Below are positions 33,295-43,112 of a stretch of DNA of 64,000 bases, in pieces. The first letter of the stretch is position 1. The number at the start of each line of letters is the position of its first letter. The position numbers and the translations under genes were made by a program. Origin of the DNA: Chionoecetes opilio (taxonomy: Eukaryota; Arthropoda; Malacostraca; Decapoda; Majidae). Where the stretch lies: positions 146,084 to 210,083 of the forward strand of contig JACEEZ010011664.1 in assembly GCA_016584305.1 (NCBI GenBank). Reading direction: 5' to 3'. Below the pieces are notes generated by a model. It was not told the DNA's origin and searched no databases. It worked only from the letters and a program-made list of their open reading frames with translations.

Positions 33295-33555
33295 TTTTTC
33301 TCTTTTTTGTTTTTTTTGGGATAATGCCTCAAGCTATGATCTACCCCGCGCATTTAGTGTTGGGCCAAAACCACCACCCCGGGGGGGGTTTCAAACCCCC
33401 CCCTGGCACCCCGGGCCCCTTATGCTGGGGGGGAAGGGGGTAGGGATTTAAAAAGACCACCCCTCATCTTTTTGCTTCCCCGGGGTCGAACCCCGGGACT
33501 TCTGGGTTGTAAACCGAGCGTGCTAAAAATACCTACAGAGTTACACCACCACGCA
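33295..33555 (-). mobile_element. tRNA-derived SINE, minus strand, inserted in the Helitron
   Basis: On the minus strand: GTGGTGTAACTCTG head, AGCACGCTCGGTTTACAACC, B box GGGTTCGACCCC near 33482-33494. The body has CCCCCAGCATAAGGGGCCCGG and GGTTTTGGCCCAACACTAAA, with an A-rich tail at 33295-33315. It is the same family as 40448-40740, with a longer D-arm region. Its tail abuts the Helitron GGTGTGG sequence. Confidence 0.72.
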
Positions 33556-33557
33556 CG

Positions 33558-33558
33558 A

Positions 33559-33590
<32 letters not shown>

Positions 33591-33650
33591 ACACACACAA
33601 ACACAACACACACACACACACACAACAACACACAAAACACACACACACAT
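33558..33650. repeat. CA microsatellite
   Basis: CGCACGCA then (CA)n with AACA interruptions. On the minus strand it is the TG tract of the Helitron 5' region. Confidence 0.92.
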
Positions 33651-34050
33651 ATTATAGAAGGAAGTGACGGGAAATAATTTAGAATTAGGGAGGGGTCTTG
33701 TGATTTCGTTCGGGCCAAGGGGTAATACTGCGTCGTGTCGGGGTGATTAGCATTAAGAGTGTTATTAAGTGGGGACATATGTTAATGATTATGTAAGGAA
33801 AGAGTGGGGAAGTATTTACTGGTTTATCAGTAAACTGAATATATCAAGGAAAAGACAACGAGTTATCTTTTACACCCATTAGTTCTAACTTATTCTCTTA
33901 ATCGTATAAACTTCTTTTTTTCCCACTTATTGTGGGTGGTGGCAGCATATTAGCCAGAATTGTGGAGCCCTCTTGACTTAACAACGTCAAAGCAATAAAG
34001 CTACAAAAGGGGCACAACACTTGTTCTAATGGTGCTTGTTTTATTTTGCA

Positions 34051-34224
34051 CAAACACCCAAAAAAAAAAAAAAAAAAAAAAAATATGTAACCTAACCTTA
34101 TGTTTTAATGAAACCTAACCTAACCATAAAGGTTTTAATGAAACCTAACCTAACCTTACAGGTTTTAATGAAAGCTAACCTTAATCACAAAATATACTTT
34201 TTTTTTTCTTTTTTTTTTCCGCAA
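34051..34224. repeat. Foldback spacer with CCTAACC direct repeats
   Basis: Three copies of a 29-bp unit containing GGTTTTAATGAAACCTAACC between the inverted arms. The same spacer, inverted, is at 41600-41775 (GGTTTCATTAAAACC). A 21-A run lies at 34062-34082. Confidence 0.8.
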
Positions 34225-34712
34225 AATAAAACAATCTTCATTAGAACAAGCACTTATTGTAGGCCAAGAAAAAATAGTTGGTGTCTCTCAAAACGACCGC
34301 GAAACTCGTCCATTATAAACGAAGACACAAAATGACAGATCGCTGTTCAATATAAAATGCCCGTGTTACAAGTTATCTCTTAATATCAATATTTAATAAA
34401 CTATGATACAACTATGCCTAATGTCATGTATATATCCTCTTTTTAGACACTATTAAAACCCTTTTGGCCCTATTCGCCGGTGTTTACTGCTCAGATCCGG
34501 TCCGATCTGGAGTTTTTATGGACCGAAAAGGAAGAGGGAGGCATTTTGTAAACAAGGAGACATATTCCTCCTCCCACCTAAAATGTTCTATTATGTCTGA
34601 AACTATTGATTTGCAACGGAAAGCTCAAAGAGAAAATGTCTCTTAGAATACAATAAGGTAAACAAAAACCATGCTCCCAATTGTGTAGGGAAGTTTGGTG
34701 CCATCGTAAAAA

Positions 34713-34993
34713 TTTACCTAATTTTTTATTGTTATTCTTCTACGGAAAATCTTAAGAACAAGGGCTCCACGCTAAGCTGGCCCAAATGTTGGCTCTACGT
34801 ATTATACTTATGAATTACTGCCCCTTAAACACATCTGTTTATATTTTAATGAGTGCCGATCCTTACTTTGCCTACATGGCTGATATTAAATTTCAGGTTC
34901 TTGAGAAAAACTAAGTCCAGTGAGATGCGCAATGGACGACGAGTTTGAGAAAGTAGTGCGTATCTAAGTAGTAGGTATAACCTACGTATATGT
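34713..34993. other. No recognisable feature
   Basis: Ordinary-composition sequence between the foldback element and the BEL-like element. Nothing supported. Confidence 0.4.
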
Positions 34994-35927
34994 TGTAGAA
35001 ATTTATGCTACAAACATATTTAATATGAGTTCTTACCTAATCATCAAACCCATGTCTATCCTTTCCCAACACATTATCCTAGCTAATCAACTAACTAGGA
35101 TACTTATCGGTGGATATTAGGGTTGAATTACGTAGGCTTGATCAATACTGCAAGTCCTTGTGACCCGATGTGGTCGCGCGTGATCAGGGCCGCCCGTGAA
35201 TGACAGAAGCGGAGGCGGTGGAAGCGTTATTGTGGGCGTCAAGTGGGTTTTCACACCCTGTTATCCATGACGCACGGCAGATTGTTATATGTGTCGCCAA
35301 GACAAGTCCTATTGGTTTATCACTTATATGTACAAAATTAACGTATGTACAAAATCTCTTCATTATACAAGCACGTATATTAGTAAGAGATGTTATCCTC
35401 ACGGAGGGGTTGAGTGTACTGTACTTGTACTTAGACAAGCACGTATATTAACAATAGATGTTATCCTCACGGAGGGGTGGAGTGTACTGATAGTTTATTA
35501 GATGTTACTATCATGAATGGCTGGAGTGTACTGATCTCTCCAAGGTGGGCGGCTGCCATCGCCGCACCAATACCTATACGTGTCAATCGTGGTGGCGGCG
35601 AGGCGCACCCCTACCAATACCTGCCATGAATACACGCAGGATAGGTTACAAATATTATGACGACGACCAATAGCCAGTCGCTCCAATCAAGGTGCTAATT
35701 ATAAGGTTGCAAATGATTAATAGCACTGAGAATATTAATGTATCCTATCCCAGTACTAATCATTTACTTAAATTGCCTTAATATTACCCATTACCATTAT
35801 AATTATATATACATCCCTATACGCACTCCCCCTATGACGAGCGGAAAATGCCTCTCACAAGGGGGGGGGGGGAACAAAACCACCACTCTACTAATTATGA
35901 GAGGGTGGTTGATGGATAATTTTCACA
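34994..35927 (-). repeat. 3' LTR of the BEL/Pao-like element (clean copy)
   Basis: On the plus strand it starts TGTAGAAATTTATGC and ends AATTTTCACA. It contains two or three tandem subrepeats around ATGTTATCCTCACGGAGGGG (35390-35490). Shared anchors with the right LTR: CCGATGTGGTCGCGCGTGAT, CTCCAAGGTGGGCGGCTGCC, AATACACGCAGGATAGGTTA. Confidence 0.78.
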
Positions 35928-37372
35928 CTGGGGGCCGGCGAAAACTGAAGGTCCGCTTCATGTGACATCACCCCAGGCCACATAGCGCCGGAACATTTCA
36001 ATAGTGGTTTCGGCACTGGTCTTTGGCTATTTTAAAATTAATAGTCTTGATAGAGGTACCATTGAATATGCTGACATATACTTGATCAGGGGGAGAGTTA
36101 TCTCCTGATGTTATAGTATCCCCAGTATCGTCATCACCATTGACCTCAAATGGTTTTAGGAGCTCATTATCAGCGGAAGTTCGGAGGCTGGGTGGAGACT
36201 AGCCCTACACTCAGATCTTTAAAATTTAAATTTGAGAGATTTGAGGAAAATTTTGACTGCCTGTCTCCCCTGTTTTTATCCAAAATTGATACCTGATATC
36301 GTTTAATATTTTACTTTTCCGCCATGTAATGGTTCCTATGATATTCTTCCACCAACTTTTAGAAAAGATAATGGCTTTTTTGGGAATTATTTATGGGATG
36401 GCAGGTGGTATTTGGAAGCCCGTTAAAAATTTTCGACCTCGCCCACCAATTCTGCCCTAAATGACAAGGAAAAACCCTAAAAAATTTGGAAAATTTTTTT
36501 CCCTATGGGGGCTGGTTTGAGGCCAATAGCTGATTTTCCCCTCGGGAAAATCCCTGCTTTTGTTTTGTTTTTACCAAAAACTTCAAAGGTCAGAGCTACC
36601 CTTTTAATGGATTGGAAGAAAAAATTGAAAGGTTTTAATTATTTTTGCTCAGAAAGGAAAACTTTCTATTTTGTACACAGGATCGGGGATCAATTCGGGT
36701 TTCCCCTTATTTTCCTACAATATGTCTGACTGAGTGGAAACCTGTATGGGAAATAAATATTACACTCTTTCAGCCGGGTGGGGCCCTTTTAAAAACCATA
36801 ATCCTTTTGTTCAATTTTGAGGTTATTATTTCCCCCCGACACTTTATTTTTTAGGATTTCCTTTTGTGGCATATTTCTTTATAAACGGGAAATATCACTT
36901 TCCTCTAATCCCTCACTTTTTGGGGTGGGGGGGAAAGAAGTATTTTCCAAATTCTGGTAATTAATAAGGGTTGGGGCATGACTGGGAATTCTCTCCTGTT
37001 TTTTTCCGGCTGTATGGGAAATGGGGGATGGGCCCCCATTATTACCTTCCCAAACCACATATTGAACATAAAACCGTTAGTTTTTTGATGCCCTTCCTTA
37101 AGTAACCCCAAAATAATCAGCTCCTATTTTAAATTTGGGAAAAGGCCCACCCAACGTCTTTGAAGGTATTACTAACTACCCTTTAACACCTTATCCCTCC
37201 ATTTCAGCTGTTTCTTTTAGTCCATTAACATTTTTAAACTGATACCAATATTTTTTTACTACTACAGCAGCACCCTCTTTTATATCTTCCAATTGACTGG
37301 GGGTTTGAATTTATGTAAAAGGTTTTTGACCTCATTTTGGCAAAAAACCCTGATTGGCTAAGTTAAATTTTT

Positions 37373-37570
37373 TTAATTAGGGGTAGTTGAAATTTTAATT
37401 TTTTCCCCAAACCAAAATTCCCCTGCGTTGAAGGATCTTTTTTTTGGCAAAAACCCGGGCCAAATATCGTTTTTTACATTGCTGAATCCCCCATTTGATT
37501 TCGCATTCAATTTCCGCAGTGGGAACCCAGCTGCTGAACAAACTTTTATTGTGACTGCCTTTTTAAACAC
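37373..37570 (-). pseudogene. BEL/Pao-type reverse transcriptase fragment
   Basis: A 65-aa minus-strand frame contains AVTIKVCSAAGFPLRKLNAK followed by SN. BEL/Pao reverse transcriptases have a GFxLRKWxSN motif after the YVDD active site, and the spacing and residues fit except for L in place of W. The YVDD block itself is lost in noise just upstream. This is the main support for the BEL/Pao call. Confidence 0.5.
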
Positions 37571-38280
37571 TGTAGGGTCTTTTTTTTATTATCCTGTTGG
37601 AAAAAGAGCGAGGGTTAAAAAATTTTTTTTTCATTTCCTAAAGTTTTTTAAGCTTATAGGGCAGGCTTTTAAAGCATGTTTACCACGGAGACGGGTTAAA
37701 GCAATTCCCAAAGGCGCTTTAAAACCTTTCAACCTCGTGTAAAAATCTGAATATTATTACATGGGGGGGGGTTGGATGTCCCCCCCCCCCTCACAAAAGA
37801 AAACAATTTTTATTCGTACTTCATTTAAAGTCCCCTGGTTTTTTAAGGGTTTTGTTTTCTATTTTTTGAGTGGGGTCAAAGTGGTTTACTGGTAGGCTGA
37901 GAATTTAAAATCTTAATTCCAGGCATTTTTGATTTGCGTAACGGGCGCAGATAAACCCCCCAATAACGGGGATTTTTAAACTCGGAGGGGGGCTGATTAG
38001 CTGATTCCCCTCCAAAATAATGTGATCTCCCTGGGGGGGGGTTTTTTGTTTAAACCCTTTTGAAAATTTTTGGGTTTAAAGAAGCTTTCGCTGTTTGATG
38101 AAAAAAAAGGGGCACACTCCAGTAATCCCCCCATATTTAAATACTTTATCGGATATCTTTGACATTCCCTGTTTTATAATTGATAAAACCCTTTCTGAAT
38201 CATTTTCTTTAAACCCCACTTGTTCCCTTAAATTTAACTTCATAATGGCAAATAACCCTCCCCATATTTATTTCCCTTGA

Positions 38281-38427
38281 TCATTTAACAAAGGTAGACC
38301 TGTCTTTAAATTTAAAATAATCAATAGGAAATTTCCTTAAAATTTCGTCCCCCACACTTTTATAAATTTTGTGTTTAGCCCTTGCCTTTAAATTAGCTGA
38401 TAATTTAGTGCTTGCTAACTTCGCCAT
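38281..38427 (-). pseudogene. gag-like N-terminus of the BEL/Pao-like element
   Basis: The first ATG after the primer-binding-site region opens 48 codons (starting MAKLASTKLSANLKARAKHK), basic and helical, before a stop; further coding is frameshifted. Position and composition suggest the start of gag. I do not recognise a specific family from this short sequence. Confidence 0.42.
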
Positions 38428-38819
38428 GATTTATTTTAATTTACTCAAATAAAAAATTAAATGCAAGATTCGTTACTAAAATGATTGTTATTTTTTATTA
38501 ATTATTTTATCCTAAGTGGCGGTATGCCTACTCGGCCTAACAAAAAAACCCCCCCCGGGGGCAAAGGGGTAAATAAATTTTAAAAAAAAACCCCCCCCTA
38601 ACTTTCTTTTAAAAAAAATAACCCATTACGTAACCTCTGGTGTTATCTACTACCTGGCCCTTGTTTGTTTAAACCCCTGAGTCTTCCTGAAACCCCCCAA
38701 AATAACCCCCCCTCCCTCCCATAACCAACAAATTTTGGTAGGCTCATAATTTTTAAAGCCTCCCAAAAAGACCACCTTGAAAACAATGAACATCAATATT
38801 CCTCACTCGGGGGACCAAA

Positions 38820-39777
38820 TGTAAAATTTTGCTAAAAACATATTTAAAGAGTTTTTTACCCAATCATCAAACTTTCCCCACACATTTTTCCTAGCTAATT
38901 TAAATAACTAGGATGGCTTATCGGTGAATTTAGGGGTTTAAAATTAAAAGTAGGCTTGATCCAAAAACTGCAAGTCCTTTTTGATCCGATGTGGTCGCGC
39001 GTGATCGGGGCCCCCCCCGGGGAATGCAAAGGGGGGGCGGTGGGGGAAACGTTATTTTGGGTGTCAAGTGGGGTTTTTTCCCCCCTGTTATCCATGACGC
39101 CGGCAATTGTTATATTTTGTTTCCCCAAAACAAAACCTTTGGGTTTTCACTTATATGTACAAAATTAACGTAAAGTACAAAATCTCTTTTTTTTTTAAAC
39201 CCAAACACCTATATTAGTTAAAAATGGTTTTCCTCAAAGGAGGGGTTTTTTTTCTGTACTTTTACTTAGACAAGCACGTAATTAAAATAAAATGTTATCC
39301 TCACGGAGGGGTGGGGGTTATTATGTTTTTTTAGAAATTTTTTATCATAAAAGGCTGGGGGTTACTGATCTCTCCAAGGTGGGCGGCTGCCACGCCGCAC
39401 CCCAAAACCTATACTTGTCAATCTGGTGGCGGCGAGGCGCCCCCTCCAATACCCTGCCACGAATACACGCAGGATAGGTTACCAAAAATTAGACGAAAGA
39501 CCAAAAGCCGTCGCTCCTCCAAGATGCAATTATAAGGTTGCAATGATTAATAGCACGAGAAATTATGTATCCCTTTCCCCGTAAAACATTTACTTTTAAA
39601 ATTCCCCTTTAATTTTTACCCAAATTAAAAACCCTTATAATTTTTTAATACATCCCTATCGCACTCCCCCTATGACGACGGAAAATTTCCTTTGCTCACA
39701 AGGGGGGGGGGGGGGGTAAAACCCCCACCCCTACTAATTAAAGAGACCTAGGATGGTTTATGGATAATTAAACCCCA
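38820..39777 (-). repeat. 5' LTR of the BEL/Pao-like element (noisy copy)
   Basis: Matches the left LTR along its length but with many single-base losses and homopolymer changes. The plus-strand start is TGTAAAATTTTGC and the end AAACCCCA. Confidence 0.75.
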
Positions 39778-40444
39778 TATTAGTTTTAAGCGCCCCCCGT
39801 TCCCCTGGTTAGGTTTTGACTAGTGCACAGGGGAAAGGGGGGGGGGTCCCCGGGGGGGGGGAGAGGGGCCCCCCCCCCCTTAGGTTTTGGTTAGGTTTTG
39901 TGCACAGCACGGGGGTCGAAAGGGGGGGGGGGGGGGGGGGGGGGGGAAAAATGGGGGAAAAGGGGGAAAGGGGGGAAAGGGGTGGGGGGGGGGTTTGGAA
40001 AAAATTTTAAAGGGAAAAATTTCCCCGTTTTGGGGTTTTTTTTTGGGGCCAATTTTTTTTGTCGGTCCCCCCCCCCCCTTCCCCTTCCCTTTTTTTCTTA
40101 AGGAAAAAAAAATTGGGGGGTGGGAAAATTTTTTAAGGGGGTTGGGGGGCCCCCATCCCCTTTCCCCCCAAAAAACCCAAAGGACCCAAACCCAAATTTT
40201 TTTTCCAACCCACCCCCCACCCAAAAACCCCCTTTTCCCCCAGCCCCACTTGTTTGGGTTTTAAAAAACCCCCCCAAAGAAAAAGTGGGGGGTTTGGGGC
40301 CCTTTTTTTCCCTTAAAAAGATTTTACCCCCAATTTCCTTTCCTTTCCCCCCTTGCCCCCAAACAAACCAAAAAAAAAAAAAAAACCCACACACACCCCC
40401 AAAACAACAAAAACAAAAAAAACACACACACCCTTTACAGACAA
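39778..40444. other. Low-complexity G/C- and homopolymer-rich stretch
   Basis: G runs at 39835-39980, C runs at 40060-40340 and a CA-rich end. Gly- and Pro-rich frames here are artefacts. The right end (CAAAACAACAAAAACAA) leads into the SINE. Confidence 0.6.
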
Positions 40445-40740
40445 ACACTCCGTGGTGTAGGGGAAGCACGCTCGGTCCACAACCGAGAAGTCCCGGGTTC
40501 AATCCCCGGGTGGAGCGGAAACAAAGGGGTTGTTTCCTTAAAACCTGAGCCCGTCCACCCAGCGTGAATGGGTACCGGGTGTTAGCCGGGGTATGTGACC
40601 TTCTCTCCGGGTGCTGGTTTTCGGGCCAACACAAAGCACTAAGGATGAATGATATAAAAATGTTGATATGGAAAACGGGGCCACACGAGCATTGCTCTGG
40701 CCCTGTAAAATACAACTAGATGAATACAACAAAATGAATA
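40445..40740 (+). mobile_element. tRNA-derived SINE, best copy
   Basis: 40448-40518 folds like a tRNA: GTGGTGTAGGGGAAGCACG (A-box region), anticodon stem CTCGG/CCGAG with a CAC-type loop, T arm CCCGGGTTCAATCCCCGGG with B box GGTTCAATCCC at 40496-40506. It looks most like a valine tRNA, but the acceptor stem is imperfect and it continues without a terminator into a SINE body (CCCAGCGTGAATGGGTACCG, GGATGAATGATA) and the tail AAATACAACTAGATGAATAC plus CA repeats. It is a pol III retroposon, not a tRNA gene. Other copies: 25915-26195 and 33295-33555. Confidence 0.85.
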
Positions 40741-41290
40741 CACACACACACAGTCACAGACACCTAAACAACCACTCACACACACACACACCACACACGC
40801 ACCACTGATCTATATAACATGGATCGCGGAAGCCTGGTCAGCACTGGTTCCAACTGTCCGCCATCTTGTCGTAACCAAACAAAGCTTGTTTCTGCGGCTC
40901 GCGTTGCTGTCTATCTGGTGTTATCGCCCTCGTCATGCCAAGTTGTGCTTGCTGTCTGGCTGTGTTATCACCTCGTCATGCCAAGCTGTGCTGCTATGTC
41001 CTGTACAACAGACCAGGACCTGGAAGTGGCAAATCTTTCCACCTGTGAGTAACACCACACACACACACACACGCACCCACCACACACACACACACCCCCA
41101 CCACACAACACAACGCACCCACCACCCACCACACACACACCCACCAACACACACGCACGCACCCACCCAAACACACACACCCACCCCACACCCAGACACC
41201 CACACCCACACCACACACACACCCACACCCACACCCACACCCACTCCCCACCCAGCCCATCCACTCTTAATCCTCTACCCACTCCAGTCA
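40741..41290. repeat. CA and CACCCA microsatellites around a short unique block
   Basis: CA repeats at 40741-40803 and CA/CACCCA repeats at 41050-41245. Between them (40804-41049) is unassigned sequence with a duplicated CTCGTCATGCCAAG(C/T)TGTGCT. Val/Cys/Trp-rich minus-strand frames are repeat artefacts. Confidence 0.88.
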
Positions 41291-41402
41291 TCCACCTACT
41301 AGTTAAAAAAAAAATATAGGTGGGTATGGTATACTTTTTTTTATATAGGTAGATATAGATATAAGTTATTTTTTTATACTTGTTAAAAATTAGTGGGGGA
41401 AA

Positions 41403-41530
41403 GGAAGCAGACCTGAGTGCGGTTATGATACAAATGATCATATATGAAACATTTGTATCATAACCGCACTCAGGTCTGTTTCCCTGGTGCGGTTATGATA
41501 CAAAATTTTCATTTGTATCATAACGCACTC
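41403..41530. repeat. Two adjacent hairpins built from the same arm
   Basis: Arm blocks CAGACCTGAGTGCGGTTATG and ATACAAATG (to 41435) return inverted at 41449-41483. After six bases, GGTGCGGTTATGATACAAAA and TTTGTATCATAACGCAC form a second, shorter hairpin (41487-41529). Arms are nearly perfect; loops are 13 and about 4 bp. Confidence 0.92.
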
Positions 41531-41565
41531 GGTCTGTTTCCGTTCCGCGCGCTTCCTAATAAGCG

Positions 41566-41871
41566 GTGCTTGTTCTAATGGAGATAGCTTTATTTTGGGG
41601 AAAAAGAAAAAAAAGGGAAAAAAAAGTTCCTTGTGGTTAAAGTTAGGTTAGGTTTCATTACCAAACCCATAAGGTTAGGTTGGTTTCATTAAAACCTTTA
41701 AGGTTAGGTTTAGGTTTCATTAAACCTATAAGGTTAGGTTTTGGTTTCATTAAATTGTTTTTTTTGGGGGGTTTTTGCGCAAAATAAAACTATCTCCATT
41801 GCAACAAGCACCTATTGTAGGCCAAAAAAAATAGTTGTCTCTAAAACGACCGCGAAACTCTTCCATTATTA
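41566..41871. mobile_element. Second foldback core (inner arms and spacer)
   Basis: GTGCTTGTTCTAATGGAGAT and TTTATTTTG on the left, CAAAATAAAACTATCTCCAT then GCAACAAGCACC on the right, with the CCTAACC-type spacer between (inverted relative to 34051-34224). On the right it continues into CCTATTGTAGGCC and AACGACCGCGAAACTC as in the complete element, then switches to other sequence near 41872. The left arm is cut after about 35 bp. Confidence 0.75.
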
Positions 41872-42010
41872 CCAAAATTGTTTCGTAGTCTAAATGAAAC
41901 CATAGTCGTTTCGTACACTCAGCTCAGAGTTGAACTTGACTACTAGAGTTACGAACGACACCAGGTAGTACGAAAATACTCAAAATCAGTGTACGAACTA
42001 ACTACTTTCA
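41872..42010 (-). repeat. Inverted copy of the TTTCGTAC-type repeat
   Basis: Minus-strand match to 52740-52930 and 54395-54600: AAATTGTTTCGTAGTCT, ACCATAGTCGTTTCGTACAC, TCAAAATCAGTGTACGAAC. Short CGTAC/GTACG motifs recur within it. Confidence 0.7.
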
Positions 42011-42271
42011 ATTCAATATACCTAATTAAGAAAGGTTTTTTGGTTAGGCCAAAGGTTTTTGATTAATTTAAACTTCCTGTAATCCCCGAGAGTAGCTTCT
42101 ATGGACCACTGTGGCTCGCGCCGTACCCGTGGCGGCGGCGGTACGGGGCTAGCGCCGTTATAGTGGACGAGAACTGCGCGTTCGCTCATTAGTCAGACAA
42201 ACACACAACACACTCGGTGGTTCGCTCATTAGGTCTGTACACTGCACTCTTAGCCTCTCGCTTTACCACAT
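41983..42271. repeat. Duplicated block, copy 1 (copy 2 at 43225-43505)
   Basis: GTGTACGAACTAACTACTTT, GGCTCGCGCCGTACCCGTGG, TATAGTGGACGAGAACTGCG and GCCTCTCGCTTTACCACA occur in the same order in both. Copy 1 is interrupted after TTACCACATA by the MITE; copy 2 runs straight on as TTACCACATTACACCACACC and is the empty site. Confidence 0.9.
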
Positions 42272-42272
42272 A

Positions 42273-42364
42273 CAATAAACCCTTCATGCTCGCGGGGGTT
42301 AGGGAACAGAGACACCCGCGAGTACCGTAAATCCGCGAGCATGACAACATTAGTCATTCATTTA

Positions 42365-42444
<80 letters not shown>

Positions 42445-43110
42445 AAGGAACTGGCCAAGGGCACAATAAAAATGGGTAACACAAAGCCCGCATCGTCGCC
42501 AGTCCCTATAAAGAAGACAGTAAGAGAATAAAATAAAAACTGGTAGGCCAATTTAGTTCGGGAGGTGTCTTGTTACTCTTCTTTTGAAAAGATTTAAGTC
42601 ATAGGAAAGTGGAAAAATAGAAACAGGAAGAGAGTTCCAGAGTTTATCAGTGAAAGGGATGAAAGAGTAAAGATACTGATTAACTCTTGCATTAGGAAGA
42701 TGGACAGAATAGGGATGAGAATGAGTAGAAAGTCTTGTGCAGCGAGGCCGCGGGAGTTGGGGGAGGCATGCAGTTAGCAAGTTCAGAAGAGCAGTGAGCA
42801 TGAAATACAGTAGAAGAGAGCAAGAGAAGCAACATTGCAGTGGTGATTTAAAGATTGAAGACAGTCAGTCAGAGGAGAGGAGTTGATGAGACGAAAAGCT
42901 TTTGACTCAACCCTGTTTAGGAGAGCTGTATGAGTGGATCCTCCCCAAACATGCGAGACATACTCCATACATGGGCGGATAAGGCCCCTGTAGAGAGCAA
43001 GCAATTGGGAGGGAGTAAAAAAAAAAAAAAAAAAGAAGAAGGGGGGGGGTTGAAAACCCGCGAGTAATCAAATCCGCGAGCCTGAAACCCGCGAGCATGA
43101 AGGTTTATTG
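42273..43110. mobile_element. MITE of the Tc1/mariner-pogo type with TA target site, split by a LINE
   Basis: Ends CAATAAACCCTTCATGCTCG and CGAGCATGAAGGTTTATTG are inverted repeats of about 23 bp, each flanked by TA (42271-42272, 43111-43112). Inner CCGCGAG repeats occur at both ends. The paralogous block (43225-43520) shows the site without the element. Without the LINE at 42368-43034 the element is about 170 bp with no coding. TA duplication and the terminal CA point to the Tc1/mariner/pogo superfamily. Confidence 0.85.
42368..43034 (-). mobile_element. 5'-truncated Jockey/CR1-like LINE with long poly(A), minus strand
   Basis: A 75-base T run (42368-42442) is the poly(A) tail on the minus strand. 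Upstream on that strand is the C-terminal part of ORF2: LALYRGLIRPCMEYVSHVWG, STHTALLNRVESKAFRLI and SPLTDCLQSLNHHCNVASL in one 73-aa frame (42783-43004), then, after a frameshift, RARVNQYLYSFIPFTDKLWN-like sequence and NLFKRRVTRHL (82-aa frame 42553-42801). This is the usual C-terminus of arthropod Jockey-group LINEs. The long pure tail and near-open frames suggest a young insertion. Confidence 0.85.
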
Positions 43111-43112
43111 TA

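Larger units (their letters stand above)
32697..33658 (-). mobile_element. Non-autonomous Helitron, copy 2, with SINE inside
   Basis: On the minus strand it begins TCTATAATATGTGTGTG at 33658 and ends CTAG at 32697, with the CCGCCC/GGGCGG hairpin just inside that end. Shared blocks with copy 1: GATGATCCGATCAC, CAGCCTATTAGCGAGAATTG, the 32-bp minisatellite, TACATTTCTACATCCATGAT and CTATCTGGAGAGTC. It lies inside solo LTR 2, flanked by T on both sides. A SINE (33295-33555) sits in its TG-rich 5' part. It has no coding capacity. The clean CTAG terminus makes this the better reference copy. Confidence 0.82.
32124..34019 (+). mobile_element. Solo LTR, copy 2, with CTTG target duplication, split by a Helitron
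   Basis: Starts TGTAACGCGGAAAAATGGG and ends GGGGCACAACA. CTTG precedes it (32120-32123) and follows it (34020-34023). The opposite foldback arm reads a single GTGCTTGTTCTAATG, which proves the empty site and the 4-bp duplication. Promoter-like elements are GATATATAAAAA at 32200 and CTCCTCAGT near 32249. It matches solo LTR 1 (18819-19671) but is enlarged by the Helitron and by a duplication of about 108 bp. No internal retroelement genes adjoin it. Confidence 0.85.
31472..34712. mobile_element. Foldback element with about 0.5-0.65 kb inverted arms, heavily nested
   Basis: Left arm 31472-32123 (continued at 34020-34050) and right arm 34225-34712 are reverse complements from the outer TTTTACGATGGCACCAAAC, through GGGAGCATGGTTTTTGTTTACC, ACATGACATTAGGC and TTTCGCGG, to the inner CTTGTTCTAATG. 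The spacer (34051-34224) has CCTAACC-type repeats. The left arm keeps about 150 bp (around 31700-31860) missing from the right. No transposase frame is present. A solo LTR splits the left arm at CTTG. Related arms lie at 54070-54785 and 61560-62260, and a related core at 41566-41871. Confidence 0.8.
34994..39777 (-). mobile_element. BEL/Pao-like LTR retrotransposon, internally deleted, minus strand
   Basis: Direct repeats of about 0.95 kb (34994-35927 and 38820-39777) enclose 2.9 kb. On the minus strand the inner edge of the right repeat is followed at once by TTTGGTCCCCCGAGTGAGG, a primer-binding-site-like block, and then by a short gag-like frame from 38427. The left repeat is therefore the 3' LTR. 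An RT fragment lies at 37373-37570. An intact BEL/Pao element should be about 6-8 kb, so this one is deleted. The right half is base-call noisy while the left LTR is clean, so LTR divergence cannot be used for dating. Confidence 0.65.

Noticed and set aside
18819..34019. The two similar LTRs as a pair bounding one 15-kb retrotransposon
   Set aside because: Each has its own different 4-bp duplication (TTTG and CTTG) and its own host element, so they are independent solo LTRs.
40448..40518. Possible functional valine-type tRNA gene
   Set aside because: The acceptor stem is imperfect, there is no pol III terminator, and the sequence continues into a SINE body and tail shared by two other copies.
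42354..42551. Poly-lysine-containing minus-strand frame
   Set aside because: It reads through the LINE poly(A) tail.
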